Part shown: positions 1 through 9,016 of the stretch, piece after piece
How the letters are laid out: every line of letters begins with the position of its first letter
Position numbering within the stretch: position 1 is the stretch's first letter
Origin: Streptomyces luteogriseus
Lineage (GTDB): Bacteria; Actinomycetota; Actinomycetes; Streptomycetales; Streptomycetaceae
Assembly (NCBI RefSeq): GCF_014205055.1
Contig: NZ_JACHMS010000001.1
Coordinates: 3,410,001 to 3,474,000 of the forward strand
Direction of reading: 5' to 3'
DNA: 64,000 bases
Notes under the pieces: generated by a model
Database searches by the model: none
Told to the model about the DNA's origin: nothing
What the model saw: only the letters and a program-made list of their open reading frames with translations
Made by a program: the position numbers and the translations under genes

Positions 1-846
1 GCCCTTGGTGCGGCGGTCTGCTTCGGTACGGCGACGGTGCTGCAGGCGATCGCCGCGCGCTCGGCGGCGGCGACCGGGCCGGGCGGGGACGTGGCGCTGC
101 TGTGGCGGGCGCTGCGCCAGTGGCGGTACCTGGCCGGCCTCGCGCTGGACGGGCTCGGTTTCGTGCTGCAGATCCTCGCGCTGCGGTCGGTACCGATCTA
201 CGCCGTGGGGGCGGCGCTGGCCGCGAGCCTGGCGGTGACGGCCGTGGTCGCGGCGCGGCTGCTCAAGGTGCGGCTGAGCCGCGTCGAGTGGGCGGCGGTG
301 GCGGTGGTGTGTGCCGGGCTCGCGCTGCTGGGGCTGGCGGCCGGGGCGGAGGGCGACGAGGAGGGACCGGCCTGGCTGAAGTGGGCGATGCTCGGGGCGG
401 CGGCCGGGGTACTGCTGCTCGGGGCGGCGGCAGGGCGGCTGCCGGAGCGGGGGCGGGCGCTGACGCTCGGGCTCGGGGCGGGGCTGGGGTTCGGGGTGGT
501 GGAGGTGTCGGTGCGGCTCATCGACGGGTTCTCGCCCGGTGAGCTGTTCCCCAATCCGGCGACGTACGCGCTGCTGCTCGGTGGCGGGGCGGCGTTCCTG
601 CTGCTCACCTCGGCCCTGCAACGCGGGTCGGTGACCACGGCGACGGCCGGGCTGGTGCTCGGGGAGACCGTCGCCCCCGCGCTGATCGGTGTGGTGTGGC
701 TCGGGGACCGGACGCGACCGGGGCTGGGGTGGCTGGCGATCCTGGGTTTCGCGGTGGCGGTGGCGGGTGCGCTGGCGCTGTCGCGGTTCGGGGAGGCGCC
801 GGTGGAGGCGGAGGAGGGGGAGGAGGGAGCCGTCGCGCCGCGGTGA
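1..846 (+). CDS. EamA/DMT-type integral membrane protein, 5' end outside window
   Basis: The open frame runs in from the left edge (first residues ALGAAVCFG), so the gene is truncated by the window; the internal ATG at 37 is not the true start. About 281 residues are visible, made of repeated hydrophobic helices of roughly 20 residues with short charged loops, the layout of drug/metabolite transporter (EamA-like) proteins with 9-10 membrane segments. The C-terminus is an acidic tail rich in Glu (VEAEEGEEG) after the last helix. A typical EamA family role is export of a small metabolite, but nothing in the sequence shows the substrate. It precedes an aminobenzoate operon on the same strand with a 195-bp gap, so it could be independent. 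The family assignment rests on topology rather than a catalytic motif. Confidence 0.7.
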   Translation, partial: ALGAAVCFGTATVLQAIAARSAAATGPGGDVALLWRALRQWRYLAGLALDGLGFVLQILALRSVPIYAVGAALAASLAVTAVVAARLLKVRLSRVEWAAVAVVCAGLALLGLAAGAEGDEEGPAWLKWAMLGAAAGVLLLGAAAGRLPERGRALTLGLGAGLGFGVVEVSVRLIDGFSPGELFPNPATYALLLGGGAAFLLLTSALQRGSVTTATAGLVLGETVAPALIGVVWLGDRTRPGLGWLAILGFAVAVAGALALSRFGEAPVEAEEGEEGAVAPR

Positions 847-924
847 GCGGCAGCGCTTTCCCGGCTGCCGGATTTCTTCGCCATCCGGACAAATTCGCAG
901 CTGCGTCGCGGGCTACCCCGGCGT

Positions 925-980
925 CTGTCCTGCGACTTCCCCTGCGGCTGTCTTGCGGCCGTCCTGCAGCTGTCTCGCGG
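925..980. repeat. five imperfect 11-12-bp tandem repeats
   Basis: Five units of the form CTGTCYTGCRG lie head to tail in the gap between the EamA-like gene and the ABM gene (units begin near 925, 936, 948, 959 and 970). They are degenerate, non-coding, and upstream of the putative promoter of the aminobenzoate operon. Their function is unknown. Confidence 0.5.
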
Positions 981-1005
981 GCAACCCGAAAATGTTTGTT
1001 GAATC

Positions 1006-1036
1006 TTGAACGCGGGGTGAGCGCTTTCCGTATGGG
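1006..1036 (+). promoter_or_regulatory. possible leaderless promoter of the aminobenzoate operon
   Basis: TTGAAC at 1006-1011 and TATGGG at 1031-1036 are separated by 19 bp, and the -10-like hexamer ends 5 nt before the GTG at 1042. There is no clear Shine-Dalgarno sequence for that GTG, so a leaderless transcript is plausible. The spacing is long and the -10 is not ideal, so this is a weak call. Confidence 0.3.
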
Positions 1037-1041
1037 ACGGC

Positions 1042-1620
1042 GTGACCAGTAATCCCGTCACGGTCACCGTGGCCTATCACGTGACGCCGGGCCGTGCGGC
1101 CGACTTCCACTCCTGGGGGTGGGCCATGCTGGGCGCGACCGCGCGGCAGCCGGGGTTTCTTGGGGGTGGGGTACTTGTCGACGGAGGGGCGGAATGGCAT
1201 GTCGTCTATCGCTTCGCCAGCGAGGGTTCGGCCCTGGCCTGGGAGAAATCGTCCTCCCGGGAGCAGTGGGACGCCCGGCTGGACGGGGTCGCCCGGGAGA
1301 CGGAGCGCCGGAGGGTGCCGGGCGCCCGGGCCTGGTTCGACGCGCAGACGCTGACGCCCGCGCCGCCGACTCCGCCGTCCAAATGGAAACTGTGGTTCGT
1401 GAATATGAGCGCCGTTTTTCCACCGGTGCTCCTGTTCAATCTGACGGTGCTTCCCTATCTCGGTGACCTCAACGCACTGTTTCGCACGCTGTTGTTGTGT
1501 CTGTGTGTGACGGCCCTTGTCACCTGGATTCTCATGCCGCGGCTCCAGCGTTTCTTCAGGAAATGGCTTTACCCGTCGCTCCAGGCACTGCGCGGGCGGC
1601 ACAAACGCCGGGCCGCATAG
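1042..1620 (+). CDS. ABM-domain protein with two C-terminal membrane helices
   Basis: 192 residues starting at GTG. The first ~100 residues (VTVTVAYHVTPGRAADFHSW ... WHVVYRFASEGSALAWEKS) look like an antibiotic-biosynthesis-monooxygenase-type ferredoxin-like fold. Two hydrophobic segments follow (about 118-138 and 145-165) and then a basic tail (RGRHKRRAA), so the domain is membrane-tethered with the tail probably cytoplasmic. ABM-TM proteins of this length are common in actinobacteria and mostly uncharacterised. It ends 30 bp before pabAB on the same strand and is likely the first gene of that operon. Whether it is an enzyme, a sensor or a binding protein cannot be told from the sequence. 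Confidence 0.7.
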   Translation: MTSNPVTVTVAYHVTPGRAADFHSWGWAMLGATARQPGFLGGGVLVDGGAEWHVVYRFASEGSALAWEKSSSREQWDARLDGVARETERRRVPGARAWFDAQTLTPAPPTPPSKWKLWFVNMSAVFPPVLLFNLTVLPYLGDLNALFRTLLLCLCVTALVTWILMPRLQRFFRKWLYPSLQALRGRHKRRAA

Positions 1621-1650
1621 GCCCGCGAACGATCAGAGGGAGGTGGGCGG

Positions 1651-4600
1651 GTGAAGACCCTGCTCATCGACAATTACGACTCGTACACGTACAACCTGTT
1701 CCAGCTGATCGCCGAGGTAAACGGCGAGGAGCCGGTGGTGCTCCGGAACGACGCGCCCGTCGACGGTCTTCCCGATCTCCGGGCGTTCGACAACCTCGTG
1801 GTGTCGCCGGGCCCCGGGCATCCGGGCGTGGCACGTGACTTCGGCATCGGGAGCAGGTTGCTCGCGACCTCCCCGGTTCCCGTGCTCGGTGTGTGTCTGG
1901 GGCATCAGGGCATCGCGCTCGCGGAGGCCGGGCTGGTGGGGCCCGCTCCGGAGCCGCGGCACGGGCATCTGTCCACGATCCGGCATGACGGACGGGACCT
2001 GTTCCACGGCCTGCCGCAGCACTTCACGGCCGTCCGCTACCACTCGCTGGCCGTGCGCGAGCCGCTGCCGGAGACGCTGGAGGCCACGGCCTGGGCGGAG
2101 GACGGCGTCCTGATGGGGCTCCGGCACCGCAGCCGGCCGTTGTGGGGAGTGCAGTTCCATCCCGAGTCGGTGCTCACGGAGTACGGGTACCGCATGCTCG
2201 TCAATTTCCGGAACCTCACCGCCGAGCGGGCCGGCAAGCTGCGCACGAAGAACACGGCCGTGCCGATGCCTCCGGCGGTTCGGCGGCGGGCGGTGGTGCC
2301 GGAGTGCGAGACGGGGATCCGGCGTGCGACAGGGGGTGCTTTCGGCGCCGTTGGCGCTCGTCGGCCCGTGGTTGCGGCCGTCTTCCAGGTCGCTGCGGTC
2401 AGCCGGGGCATTGCGGTTCCTCAGGGGGGCGCCGTCGGCCAGGGCGCGGTGACACTGCCCGGCGGGGCCGGGGCACTCGCCTTCGTCGGAGCCGCCGCGT
2501 CCCCCGCGGCGACTCCGACGCCCGGCGGGGCGGGCGGAGTCGCTTCACCGTCCCGGGGCGTCCCTGCCGCGCGGCAGGGGGCAGCCGCCGAGGGCGGCCC
2601 CTGCGCCCCGACGCCAGGTGGCGCCGGCCCGATGGGCGCGGACCTTCTTACGACCTCGATCTCCCCGACCGCGGGGCGAGAGACACCGGCCGAGGGCGGC
2701 CCACCCGCCCCGGCGCCCGGCGCAACCGCCCCCGCCGCGGAGCGGGGGACGCAAGCCGAGGGCGGCCTCTCCGCTCCGACACCCGGTGCCACCTGCCCGA
2801 CCAGGGAAGCCACCGCTCCGACCCGAGACACCCCCGCCACGCGGCAGGCCGCATCCGCCGAAGGCGGCCCCACCGCCCCGGCACCCCGCGCAGCCGCCCC
2901 GACCGCAGGGCGAGAGACAGCCGCCGAGGGCAGCACCTGCACCCCGATGCCCGGTGCCACCGGCCCGGGCGACGTGGACGCCCCGGCGACCGAGACCGGT
3001 CCGTCCGCGGAGCAGGACGCGGGCGCCGAGGAGGCCGTGTCCGCACCCGCGTCCGGCAGCGCGGGTATCTCGCCGGGCCGCGGCGTCCCGGTCGGGGGGC
3101 GGGTGGCGGCCGGTGACACGGTCGGTGGCGACGTATCAATGCCCCGGGCCACCGCCGGAGTCGGCATGCCCGCTCCCGTCATCCCCCGCCCCCGGCGCCC
3201 GGAGCGGGTCGGGTATCGGCTGCACACGCGGCGGGTCACCGGGGCCGTGGACGCCGAGGCCGTTTTCGGGCGGATGTTCGCCGGGTCGGCGCGGGCCTTC
3301 TGGCTCGACAGTTCGCTGGTGGAGCCGGGGCGGTCGCGGTTCTCGTTCCTCGGGGACGATCAGGGGCCGCTCGCCGAGTTCGTGCGGTACGACGTCGACG
3401 CCGGACGGTGTGAGATCGAGCGGGCCGGGCGGCCCGTGCGGCGGGTCCGGGCAAGCGTGTTCGACTATCTGAAGCGGCAGTTGGGCAACCGCCGGGTGGA
3501 CGCGACCGGGCTGCCGTTCGACTTCACCGGCGGGTACGTCGGCTACTTCGGCTACGAGATGAAGGCCGACTGCGGGTCGTCCAACCGGCACCGCTCCCCC
3601 GCCCCGGACGCCGCCTGGCTGTTCGCCGACCGGGTGATCGCGGTGGACCACGAGGAGGGCTTCACCTACGCCGTGTGCCTCGCGGAGGACACCCCGCAGG
3701 CCGCTCGGGAGGCCGCGGACTGGCTGGAGGGCGCGCTCGCCGAGATCTCCTGCGTGGCCACGGGGCAGCAGCCCTCGGTGCCCGGCCCACCGCCCCCGGC
3801 CGACCCCGGCGCAGCCGAGCCGTGGCTGGTGCGCGACCGGGCGACGTACCTCGCCGACATCGAGGCGTGCCGGGAGGCGCTGCGGTCCGGCACCAGCTAC
3901 GAGGTCTGCCTGACGAACGCCGCCCGGTTACCCGCTCCGCCCGACGCACTGGAGTTCTACCGGACGCTGCGCCGCGACAACCCGGCTCCCTACGCGGCGT
4001 TCCTGAGGTTCGGGGAGCTGGAGGTGGCCGGTTCCTCGCCCGAGCGGTTCCTGCGGATCGGCCGGGACGGCACCGCCGAGGCCCGGCCCATCAAGGGCAC
4101 CGCGCCCCGGGGCGACGGGCCGGAGGAGGACGCCCGGCTACGGGACGCGCTCGCGTCGGACGCCAAGACCCGGGCCGAGAACCTGATGATCGTGGACCTG
4201 CTGCGCAACGACCTGGGGCAGGTCTGCCGGACCGGGACCGTGCGGGTATCCAAGCTGATGGCGACGGAGACGTACGCCACCGTGCACCAGTTGGTGTCGA
4301 CCGTGCAGGGCAGGCTGCGGCCCGGCACGGACGCGGTGGACTGTGTGCGGGCCTGCTTCCCGGGCGGGTCGATGACCGGCGCGCCGAAGCTGCGCACGCT
4401 GGAGATCATCGACTCGCTGGAGACCGAGGCCCGCGGTGTCTACTCCGGCGCCCTCGGCTACTTCGGCTGCGGGGGCGGCGCGGACCTCAGCATCGTGATC
4501 CGGACCGCGGTCCTCGCCGACGGCGTGATGCATCTGGGCGCGGGCGGCGCGATCGTGCTCGACTCCGATCCGGAGGCGGAGTACGACGAGATGCTGCTGA

Positions 4601-4707
4601 AGACGGCGGCCCCGATGCGGGCCCTGCACCAGCACACCGCCGACCGGACGGGGCGGCAGGGCCCGCCGGGGCGGACGGCCCGGGCGGCCGGGGAGGCCCG
4701 GCGATGA
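1651..4707 (+). CDS. pabAB: aminodeoxychorismate synthase, PabA-PabB fusion with long linker
   Basis: Converts chorismate and glutamine to 4-amino-4-deoxychorismate, the precursor of p-aminobenzoate. Residues 1-195 are a class I glutamine amidotransferase with the triad Cys82 (GVCLGHQG), His170 and Glu172 (QFHPES). Residues ~517-1000 are the chorismate-binding subunit; the motif PIKGT near residue 813 carries the lysine typical of PabB rather than the PIAGT of anthranilate synthase. Between the domains is a ~315-residue Ala/Pro/Gly/Thr-rich linker with repeated AEGGPxAPxPGATxP units. Fused enzymes of this type are usually about 700 residues, so 1018 is exceptional. GTG start preceded by GGGAGGTG. 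The stop overlaps the next gene by 4 bp. A dedicated copy beside ligases and an oxygenase suggests secondary metabolism rather than folate. Confidence 0.92.
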   Translation: MKTLLIDNYDSYTYNLFQLIAEVNGEEPVVLRNDAPVDGLPDLRAFDNLVVSPGPGHPGVARDFGIGSRLLATSPVPVLGVCLGHQGIALAEAGLVGPAPEPRHGHLSTIRHDGRDLFHGLPQHFTAVRYHSLAVREPLPETLEATAWAEDGVLMGLRHRSRPLWGVQFHPESVLTEYGYRMLVNFRNLTAERAGKLRTKNTAVPMPPAVRRRAVVPECETGIRRATGGAFGAVGARRPVVAAVFQVAAVSRGIAVPQGGAVGQGAVTLPGGAGALAFVGAAASPAATPTPGGAGGVASPSRGVPAARQGAAAEGGPCAPTPGGAGPMGADLLTTSISPTAGRETPAEGGPPAPAPGATAPAAERGTQAEGGLSAPTPGATCPTREATAPTRDTPATRQAASAEGGPTAPAPRAAAPTAGRETAAEGSTCTPMPGATGPGDVDAPATETGPSAEQDAGAEEAVSAPASGSAGISPGRGVPVGGRVAAGDTVGGDVSMPRATAGVGMPAPVIPRPRRPERVGYRLHTRRVTGAVDAEAVFGRMFAGSARAFWLDSSLVEPGRSRFSFLGDDQGPLAEFVRYDVDAGRCEIERAGRPVRRVRASVFDYLKRQLGNRRVDATGLPFDFTGGYVGYFGYEMKADCGSSNRHRSPAPDAAWLFADRVIAVDHEEGFTYAVCLAEDTPQAAREAADWLEGALAEISCVATGQQPSVPGPPPPADPGAAEPWLVRDRATYLADIEACREALRSGTSYEVCLTNAARLPAPPDALEFYRTLRRDNPAPYAAFLRFGELEVAGSSPERFLRIGRDGTAEARPIKGTAPRGDGPEEDARLRDALASDAKTRAENLMIVDLLRNDLGQVCRTGTVRVSKLMATETYATVHQLVSTVQGRLRPGTDAVDCVRACFPGGSMTGAPKLRTLEIIDSLETEARGVYSGALGYFGCGGGADLSIVIRTAVLADGVMHLGAGGAIVLDSDPEAEYDEMLLKTAAPMRALHQHTADRTGRQGPPGRTARAAGEARR
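2590..2990 (+). repeat. coding repeats in the PabA-PabB linker
   Basis: Five copies of a unit reading AEGGPxAPxPGATxP begin near 2590, 2692, 2758, 2860 and 2926, spaced 66 or 102 bp, separated by variable stretches often containing GRET. At DNA level each begins with GCCGAGGGCGGC or a close variant. Spacing is always a multiple of three, so the frame stays open, as expected for recombination-driven growth of a linker. Confidence 0.7.
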
Positions 4708-6227
4708 CCAGTCCGCAGGTCACGCTGGACCCGGCCGGGACCGAGGCGCCCGGCAATCTCGCGGCCCAGCTCGCGGAGCTCGCCGAGCGTCGCGGGTGGA
4801 CCGGGCGGACCGCCTTCCACCAGGGACACCGCGCCTGGACCCACGGCGAGGTGCACGACCTCGCAGCCCGCGCGGCCACCGTGCTGGCCGGGCACGGGGT
4901 GCGCCCCGGCGACCGGGTGCTGCTGGCGCTGCCGGACTCCCTCGCCTGGGTCACGGCGTTCCTCGCCACCGCCCGCCTCGGTGCCGTCGCGGTCCTGGTC
5001 AACCCCGAACTGCCCGCCGCCGACCACGCGTTCCTGGCCGAGGACACCGACGCCGCGCTGTGTGTGACGGGGCCCGGCCTGGAGGCGCGGTTCGCCGGCC
5101 GGGCGGGGCTGGGTGCCGACCAGCTGATGGCCCTCGCCCCCGCCGCCGGGCCCGCCCCCGCCCACCAGGTCGACGCGCACAGCCCGCTCTACGTGCAGTA
5201 CACGTCCGGCACCACCGGCCGCCCCAAGGGCGTCGTGCACACGCACGGCGATCCACGGACGTACCACGACCTGGTCGGGCGGCGGGTGCTGCGGATCACC
5301 GCCGAGGACGTCACCCTGTCGGTGTCGAAGCTGTTCTTCGCCTACGGGTTCGGCAACGCGTTCGTCTTCCCCCTGTTCTCCGGCTCGTCCGCCGTCCTGG
5401 TGGACCGGCGGCCCGGCCCGGCCATGATCGACGAACTCGTGGCCCGGCACCGGGTGACGCTGCTGTACTCCGTGCCGTCCGCGTATGCCGCGCTGGTCGC
5501 CGAGCGGGGGCACGGGCACGAGGGCTGCTTCGCCTCGGTGCGGGCCGCGGTGTCGGCCGGCGAGGGGCTGCCGGAAGGGCTGGCGCGGCAGGTGACCGCG
5601 CTGCTGGGCGCGCCGGTGCTGGAGCAGATCGGCTCCACCGAGGCCGGTCACGCGTTCTGCGCCAACGGCTTCGCCCACAACCACCCGGGCACCGTCGGCC
5701 CGCCCGTCCCCGGTTTCGAGGTGGAGCTGCGCGACCGTGACGGCCACCCCGTGCCGGACGGCGACGAGGGCGAGATGTGGGTGCGCGGGCCGACGGTGAC
5801 GCCCGGCTACCTCGACCGGCCCGAGGAGACCGCCCGGACGCTCGTGGGCGGCTGGCTGGCCACGCGGGACCGGGCCTGCCGCGAACCGGACGGCACCTAC
5901 CGGCATCTGGGCCGCGCCGACGACATGGAGATGGTCGGCGGCATCACCGTCTCCCCGCTGGAGGTGGAGGCCGTGCTGCGCGGCCATCCGGCGGTGCGGG
6001 AGGTGGTGGTCGCGGCCGTTCCCGACGGGCGCGGCGCGAGCCGGCTGCGGGCGTTCGTGGTCCCCGCCCCGCCCGTCCGGGACGGTCTGGCCGACGAGTT
6101 GCTCGGTCTGGCGCGGGAGAGCCTCGCCGCGTTCAAGGTCCCCCGCAGCGTCAGCTTCGTGCCGTCGCTGCCCCGCACCCCGACCGGGAAGCTCCGCCGC
6201 CATCTGGTCCGGAAGGGCGCCTGGTGA
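4704..6227 (+). CDS. benzoate/aminobenzoate-CoA ligase-like AMP-forming enzyme
   Basis: 507-residue ANL-superfamily ligase that should activate a carboxylic acid through an acyl-adenylate and load it on CoA. The P-loop-like motif YTSGTTGRPKGVVHTHGD lies near residue 170; the C-terminal catalytic lysine is in PRTPTGKLRRHL. Overall it resembles benzoate-CoA ligases (EQIGSTEAGHAFCAN region, short N-terminus). ATG start overlaps the pabAB stop by 4 bp (ATGA) with GGGAGG upstream, so the two are translationally coupled. The context makes p-aminobenzoate or a hydroxylated derivative the obvious substrate, but this is inference from neighbours, not from binding-pocket residues. Confidence 0.85.
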   Translation: MTSPQVTLDPAGTEAPGNLAAQLAELAERRGWTGRTAFHQGHRAWTHGEVHDLAARAATVLAGHGVRPGDRVLLALPDSLAWVTAFLATARLGAVAVLVNPELPAADHAFLAEDTDAALCVTGPGLEARFAGRAGLGADQLMALAPAAGPAPAHQVDAHSPLYVQYTSGTTGRPKGVVHTHGDPRTYHDLVGRRVLRITAEDVTLSVSKLFFAYGFGNAFVFPLFSGSSAVLVDRRPGPAMIDELVARHRVTLLYSVPSAYAALVAERGHGHEGCFASVRAAVSAGEGLPEGLARQVTALLGAPVLEQIGSTEAGHAFCANGFAHNHPGTVGPPVPGFEVELRDRDGHPVPDGDEGEMWVRGPTVTPGYLDRPEETARTLVGGWLATRDRACREPDGTYRHLGRADDMEMVGGITVSPLEVEAVLRGHPAVREVVVAAVPDGRGASRLRAFVVPAPPVRDGLADELLGLARESLAAFKVPRSVSFVPSLPRTPTGKLRRHLVRKGAW

Positions 6228-7831
6228 CCACCACGGAGAGGAACGACCCCATGCGACAGCCCCTGTTCGCCGACCGAGGGTTCTATCTGGGACCGGTCTT
6301 CCGGCGTGCGGCCGACCGGCACGGGGCGGTCTTCGTCACGCTCGACCGGCCGCTCGACATCGCCCCCGGCCTCGGCGTCGACCTGAGCTACCGCGTGCTG
6401 GCCGAGGTGGTCGAGGAGGTGTCCGGCCGATTGTGGGAGGCCGGGGTGCGCCCCTCGGAGCAGGTCGTCGTACACAAGGCCGACAACGTCGACATCATGC
6501 TGCTGACCTGTGCCGTCTCCCGTATCGGGGCCGTGCCCGTGCTGCTGTCGCCGACGCTGGCCCCCGCGGTGGCCGGGCAGCTCCTCGCCCGGCTGCGGCG
6601 GCCCTGGCTGATCACGGACGGCGCGACGCTGGCCGGTCTGGGGGACGTCGGCGTGTCCGGGCTCGTGCGGCGGACGCTGACCGTGGACGAGGCGCCCGGG
6701 GCCGAGCCGCTGGCGGCGTACTCCGGGGCCGAACCGCCCCCGCCCGTCCGGCTGCACCCCCGTGAACCCGCCCTGATCACCCACAGCTCCGGCACCACCG
6801 GCGTCCCGAAACTGGCCGTGCACTGCGCGGGGACCATGTGGAACCGGCTCGTGCCGCAGCAGGCGATGGGCTGGCCCACCCGGGGCGAGACGGCCGCGCT
6901 GCACATGTCGTTCGTGCACTCGCGCTTCTACCATCTGCTCGGCGTGCTCCTGCACTTCGGCAGCCCGCTCGTGCTGATCACCGACCCGGACCCGGCCGCG
7001 GTCGGGCCGCTGCTGGCCCGGCACCGGCCCGGCATCGTGGAGACGCACCCCAACACGTTCGTGCTGTGGGAGGAGCTGGCCGGTGCGCCCGGGGCGCCGC
7101 TGTCCCGGGTGCGGTCGTACGGCTCGACGTTCGACGCGATCCACCCGCGCACCGTGCGGCGGCTGCTGGACGCGTCTCGGCGCCGCACGCCCTGGCTGAT
7201 CCAGCTGTACGGGCAGAGCGAGACGGGGCCGGTGGCGTTCCAGGTGGTGACCCGGCGCAGCGCGGCCCGGGCGGACGGGCGCCGGGTCGGGTTCGGGATA
7301 CCCGGCTTCACCCGGGTCCGGGTCACCGACGCCGACGGCGCGCGGGTCCCGCCCGGCACCCCGGGCCGCATCGAGGCGCGCACCCGGGGCCGGATCCTCA
7401 CCTACCTCGGCCTCCAGGAGCGCTACGACCGTCAGCTCACCGACGGCTGGTGGGAGATGGGCGATCTGGGCTACCGGGGCCGCCTGGGCGCGCTGTACCT
7501 GATCGACCGGGAGGCCGACCGGATCGACGCCGTGCACAGCAACCTGGAGGTCGAGGACGCCCTGATGTCGCGGCTCGAGGAGTTGCGCGAGGTCGTGATC
7601 GTGCGGGGGGCGGAGCGCGAGCCGGTGCCGGTGGTGTGCGTGCGCGGCGAGCGGCCCCTGGACCCGGAGCGCTGGCGGCGGGCCACGGCCGGGCTGCCTG
7701 CGATGGCCGAGCCGCGGCAGTGGCGGTTCGAGGAGCTGCCGATGACGGCGACCTGGAAGGTGAAGCGCGGGGAGATCGCCCGGATGCTGTCCGCCGTGCC
7801 GGAGCCCAGGGTGGAAGGCGCCCGGGCATGA
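6224..7831 (+). CDS. second AMP-dependent acyl-CoA ligase/synthetase
   Basis: 535 residues from GTG 6224, which overlaps the previous stop by 4 bp; an in-frame ATG at 6251 with GGAGAGG upstream is a credible alternative start. Adenylation motifs: HSSGTTGVPKLAVH (a variant of the usual TSGTTGxPKG) near residue 190, YGQSETGP, a WWEMGDLGYRG motif and a C-terminal lysine in ATWKVKRGEI. The sequence differs strongly from the preceding ligase, so it is not a recent duplicate and probably acts on another acid, for example the partner acyl group. The same 4-bp overlap links it to the flavin monooxygenase gene. Confidence 0.8.
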   Translation: MTTTERNDPMRQPLFADRGFYLGPVFRRAADRHGAVFVTLDRPLDIAPGLGVDLSYRVLAEVVEEVSGRLWEAGVRPSEQVVVHKADNVDIMLLTCAVSRIGAVPVLLSPTLAPAVAGQLLARLRRPWLITDGATLAGLGDVGVSGLVRRTLTVDEAPGAEPLAAYSGAEPPPPVRLHPREPALITHSSGTTGVPKLAVHCAGTMWNRLVPQQAMGWPTRGETAALHMSFVHSRFYHLLGVLLHFGSPLVLITDPDPAAVGPLLARHRPGIVETHPNTFVLWEELAGAPGAPLSRVRSYGSTFDAIHPRTVRRLLDASRRRTPWLIQLYGQSETGPVAFQVVTRRSAARADGRRVGFGIPGFTRVRVTDADGARVPPGTPGRIEARTRGRILTYLGLQERYDRQLTDGWWEMGDLGYRGRLGALYLIDREADRIDAVHSNLEVEDALMSRLEELREVVIVRGAEREPVPVVCVRGERPLDPERWRRATAGLPAMAEPRQWRFEELPMTATWKVKRGEIARMLSAVPEPRVEGARA

Positions 7832-9006
7832 CCCCGGTCCTCGTCGTGGGCGCCGGTCCGGTGGGCCTGTCGGCGGCCTTGGCGCTGCGGGCGCACGGCC
7901 TGCCGGTCACGCTGCTGGAGGCCGACCCGCGGGAGCGTGAACGACCGGGCAGCCGGGCCCTGTTCGTGCACCGGGAGACCCTCGCCCTGCTGGACGCGAT
8001 GCTGCCCGGCCTCGCCGCCGAGATCACCTCGTACGGACGGACCTGGCACACCCGGCGCACCCTCTACCGGGGCCGTGAGGTCTACGCCCGGACCTACCCG
8101 CCCGTGACCGGCCCGCCGCCCTTCACCAGCCTGCGCCAGACCGACACCGAGCGGTTCCTGCGGGCGGCGTGCGAGCGGGCCGGGGTGGACTTCGTGTGGG
8201 GCGCGCGGGTGGCGGGTGTGCGCACCACGCCGACGGGCGTCTCGCTGACCGGCGAGGACGGGCGGGTGTGGACCGGCCCGTACGCGGTCGCCGCCGACGG
8301 GGCGCGCTCCGCGGTCCGCCGGGAACTGGGCATCGCGCTGGAGGGCACCCGCGGCGAGGGCTTCCACGTCGTCGCGGACATCGCCGATGTGCCGGGCGCC
8401 GAGCTGCCGTTGGAGCGGGTCTTCCACTACGAGCACCCCGGGGCCGGCGGGCGCGGCGTGATGCGGGTGCCGTTCACCGGGGGCTTCCAGGTCGACCTCC
8501 AGTGCCGCGACACCGACCGGCCGGAGGACTTCGGCACCGAGGAGGCCGTACGGCGCCGGCTGCCCGCGCTCGTCGGGGACGGCTACGGCGACCGGATCCT
8601 GTGGGTGTCGACGTACCGCTTCCTGCGCATGGTGGCGGCCTCGTTCACCGATCCTCACCGGCGGGTGCTGCTCGCCGGTGAGGCGGCGCATCTCTTCCCG
8701 CCGTTCGGGGCGCGCGGGATGAACAGCGGGATCGCGGACGCTGCGGCGGCGGCCGAGGCCATCGCCACGGGGACCGGCGCGGCGGTCGAGCACTTCGCCG
8801 AGGTGCGGCGCGCGGCGGGCCTGTTCAACATGGCCGCCGCGGGTACGGCCCTGGACCATCTGCGGCCGCGCCGCCGGATCGTCCGGGCCAGACAGCGGGC
8901 CGCGGCGGCCCTGGCGCCGGTGCTGCCGTGGTGTGGATCCTGGCTGGAGCACGCGCCCTACGGACCCCGGCACGGGACACCCGCGGTCGCGGGCCGCACG
9001 TACTGA
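7828..9006 (+). CDS. FAD-dependent aromatic-ring monooxygenase (class A, PHBH fold)
   Basis: 392 residues. The N-terminal dinucleotide-binding motif is VVGAGPVGLSAALALRAHG, the DG motif is AVAADGARSAVRRELG near residue 155, and the second FAD motif is LAGEAAHLFPPFGARGMN near residue 280, where Glu replaces the usual Asp of GDAAH. These features define flavoprotein hydroxylases that act on phenolic or amino-aromatic acids using NAD(P)H and O2. In this operon it is likely to hydroxylate aminobenzoate, free or as a CoA thioester. ATG overlaps the preceding stop by 4 bp. Confidence 0.88.
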   Translation: MTPVLVVGAGPVGLSAALALRAHGLPVTLLEADPRERERPGSRALFVHRETLALLDAMLPGLAAEITSYGRTWHTRRTLYRGREVYARTYPPVTGPPPFTSLRQTDTERFLRAACERAGVDFVWGARVAGVRTTPTGVSLTGEDGRVWTGPYAVAADGARSAVRRELGIALEGTRGEGFHVVADIADVPGAELPLERVFHYEHPGAGGRGVMRVPFTGGFQVDLQCRDTDRPEDFGTEEAVRRRLPALVGDGYGDRILWVSTYRFLRMVAASFTDPHRRVLLAGEAAHLFPPFGARGMNSGIADAAAAAEAIATGTGAAVEHFAEVRRAAGLFNMAAAGTALDHLRPRRRIVRARQRAAAALAPVLPWCGSWLEHAPYGPRHGTPAVAGRTY

Positions 9007-9016
9007 GGAGGACCTC

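Noticed and set aside
198..1067. Long antisense open frames opposite real genes (for example 198-1067, 4458-6203, 5897-7537, 7471-9786, 31962-33578)
   Set aside because: They are the usual by-product of GC-rich codons: compositions dominated by Arg, Gly, Pro and Ala, no ribosome sites, no known motifs, and the opposite strand has a recognisable protein.
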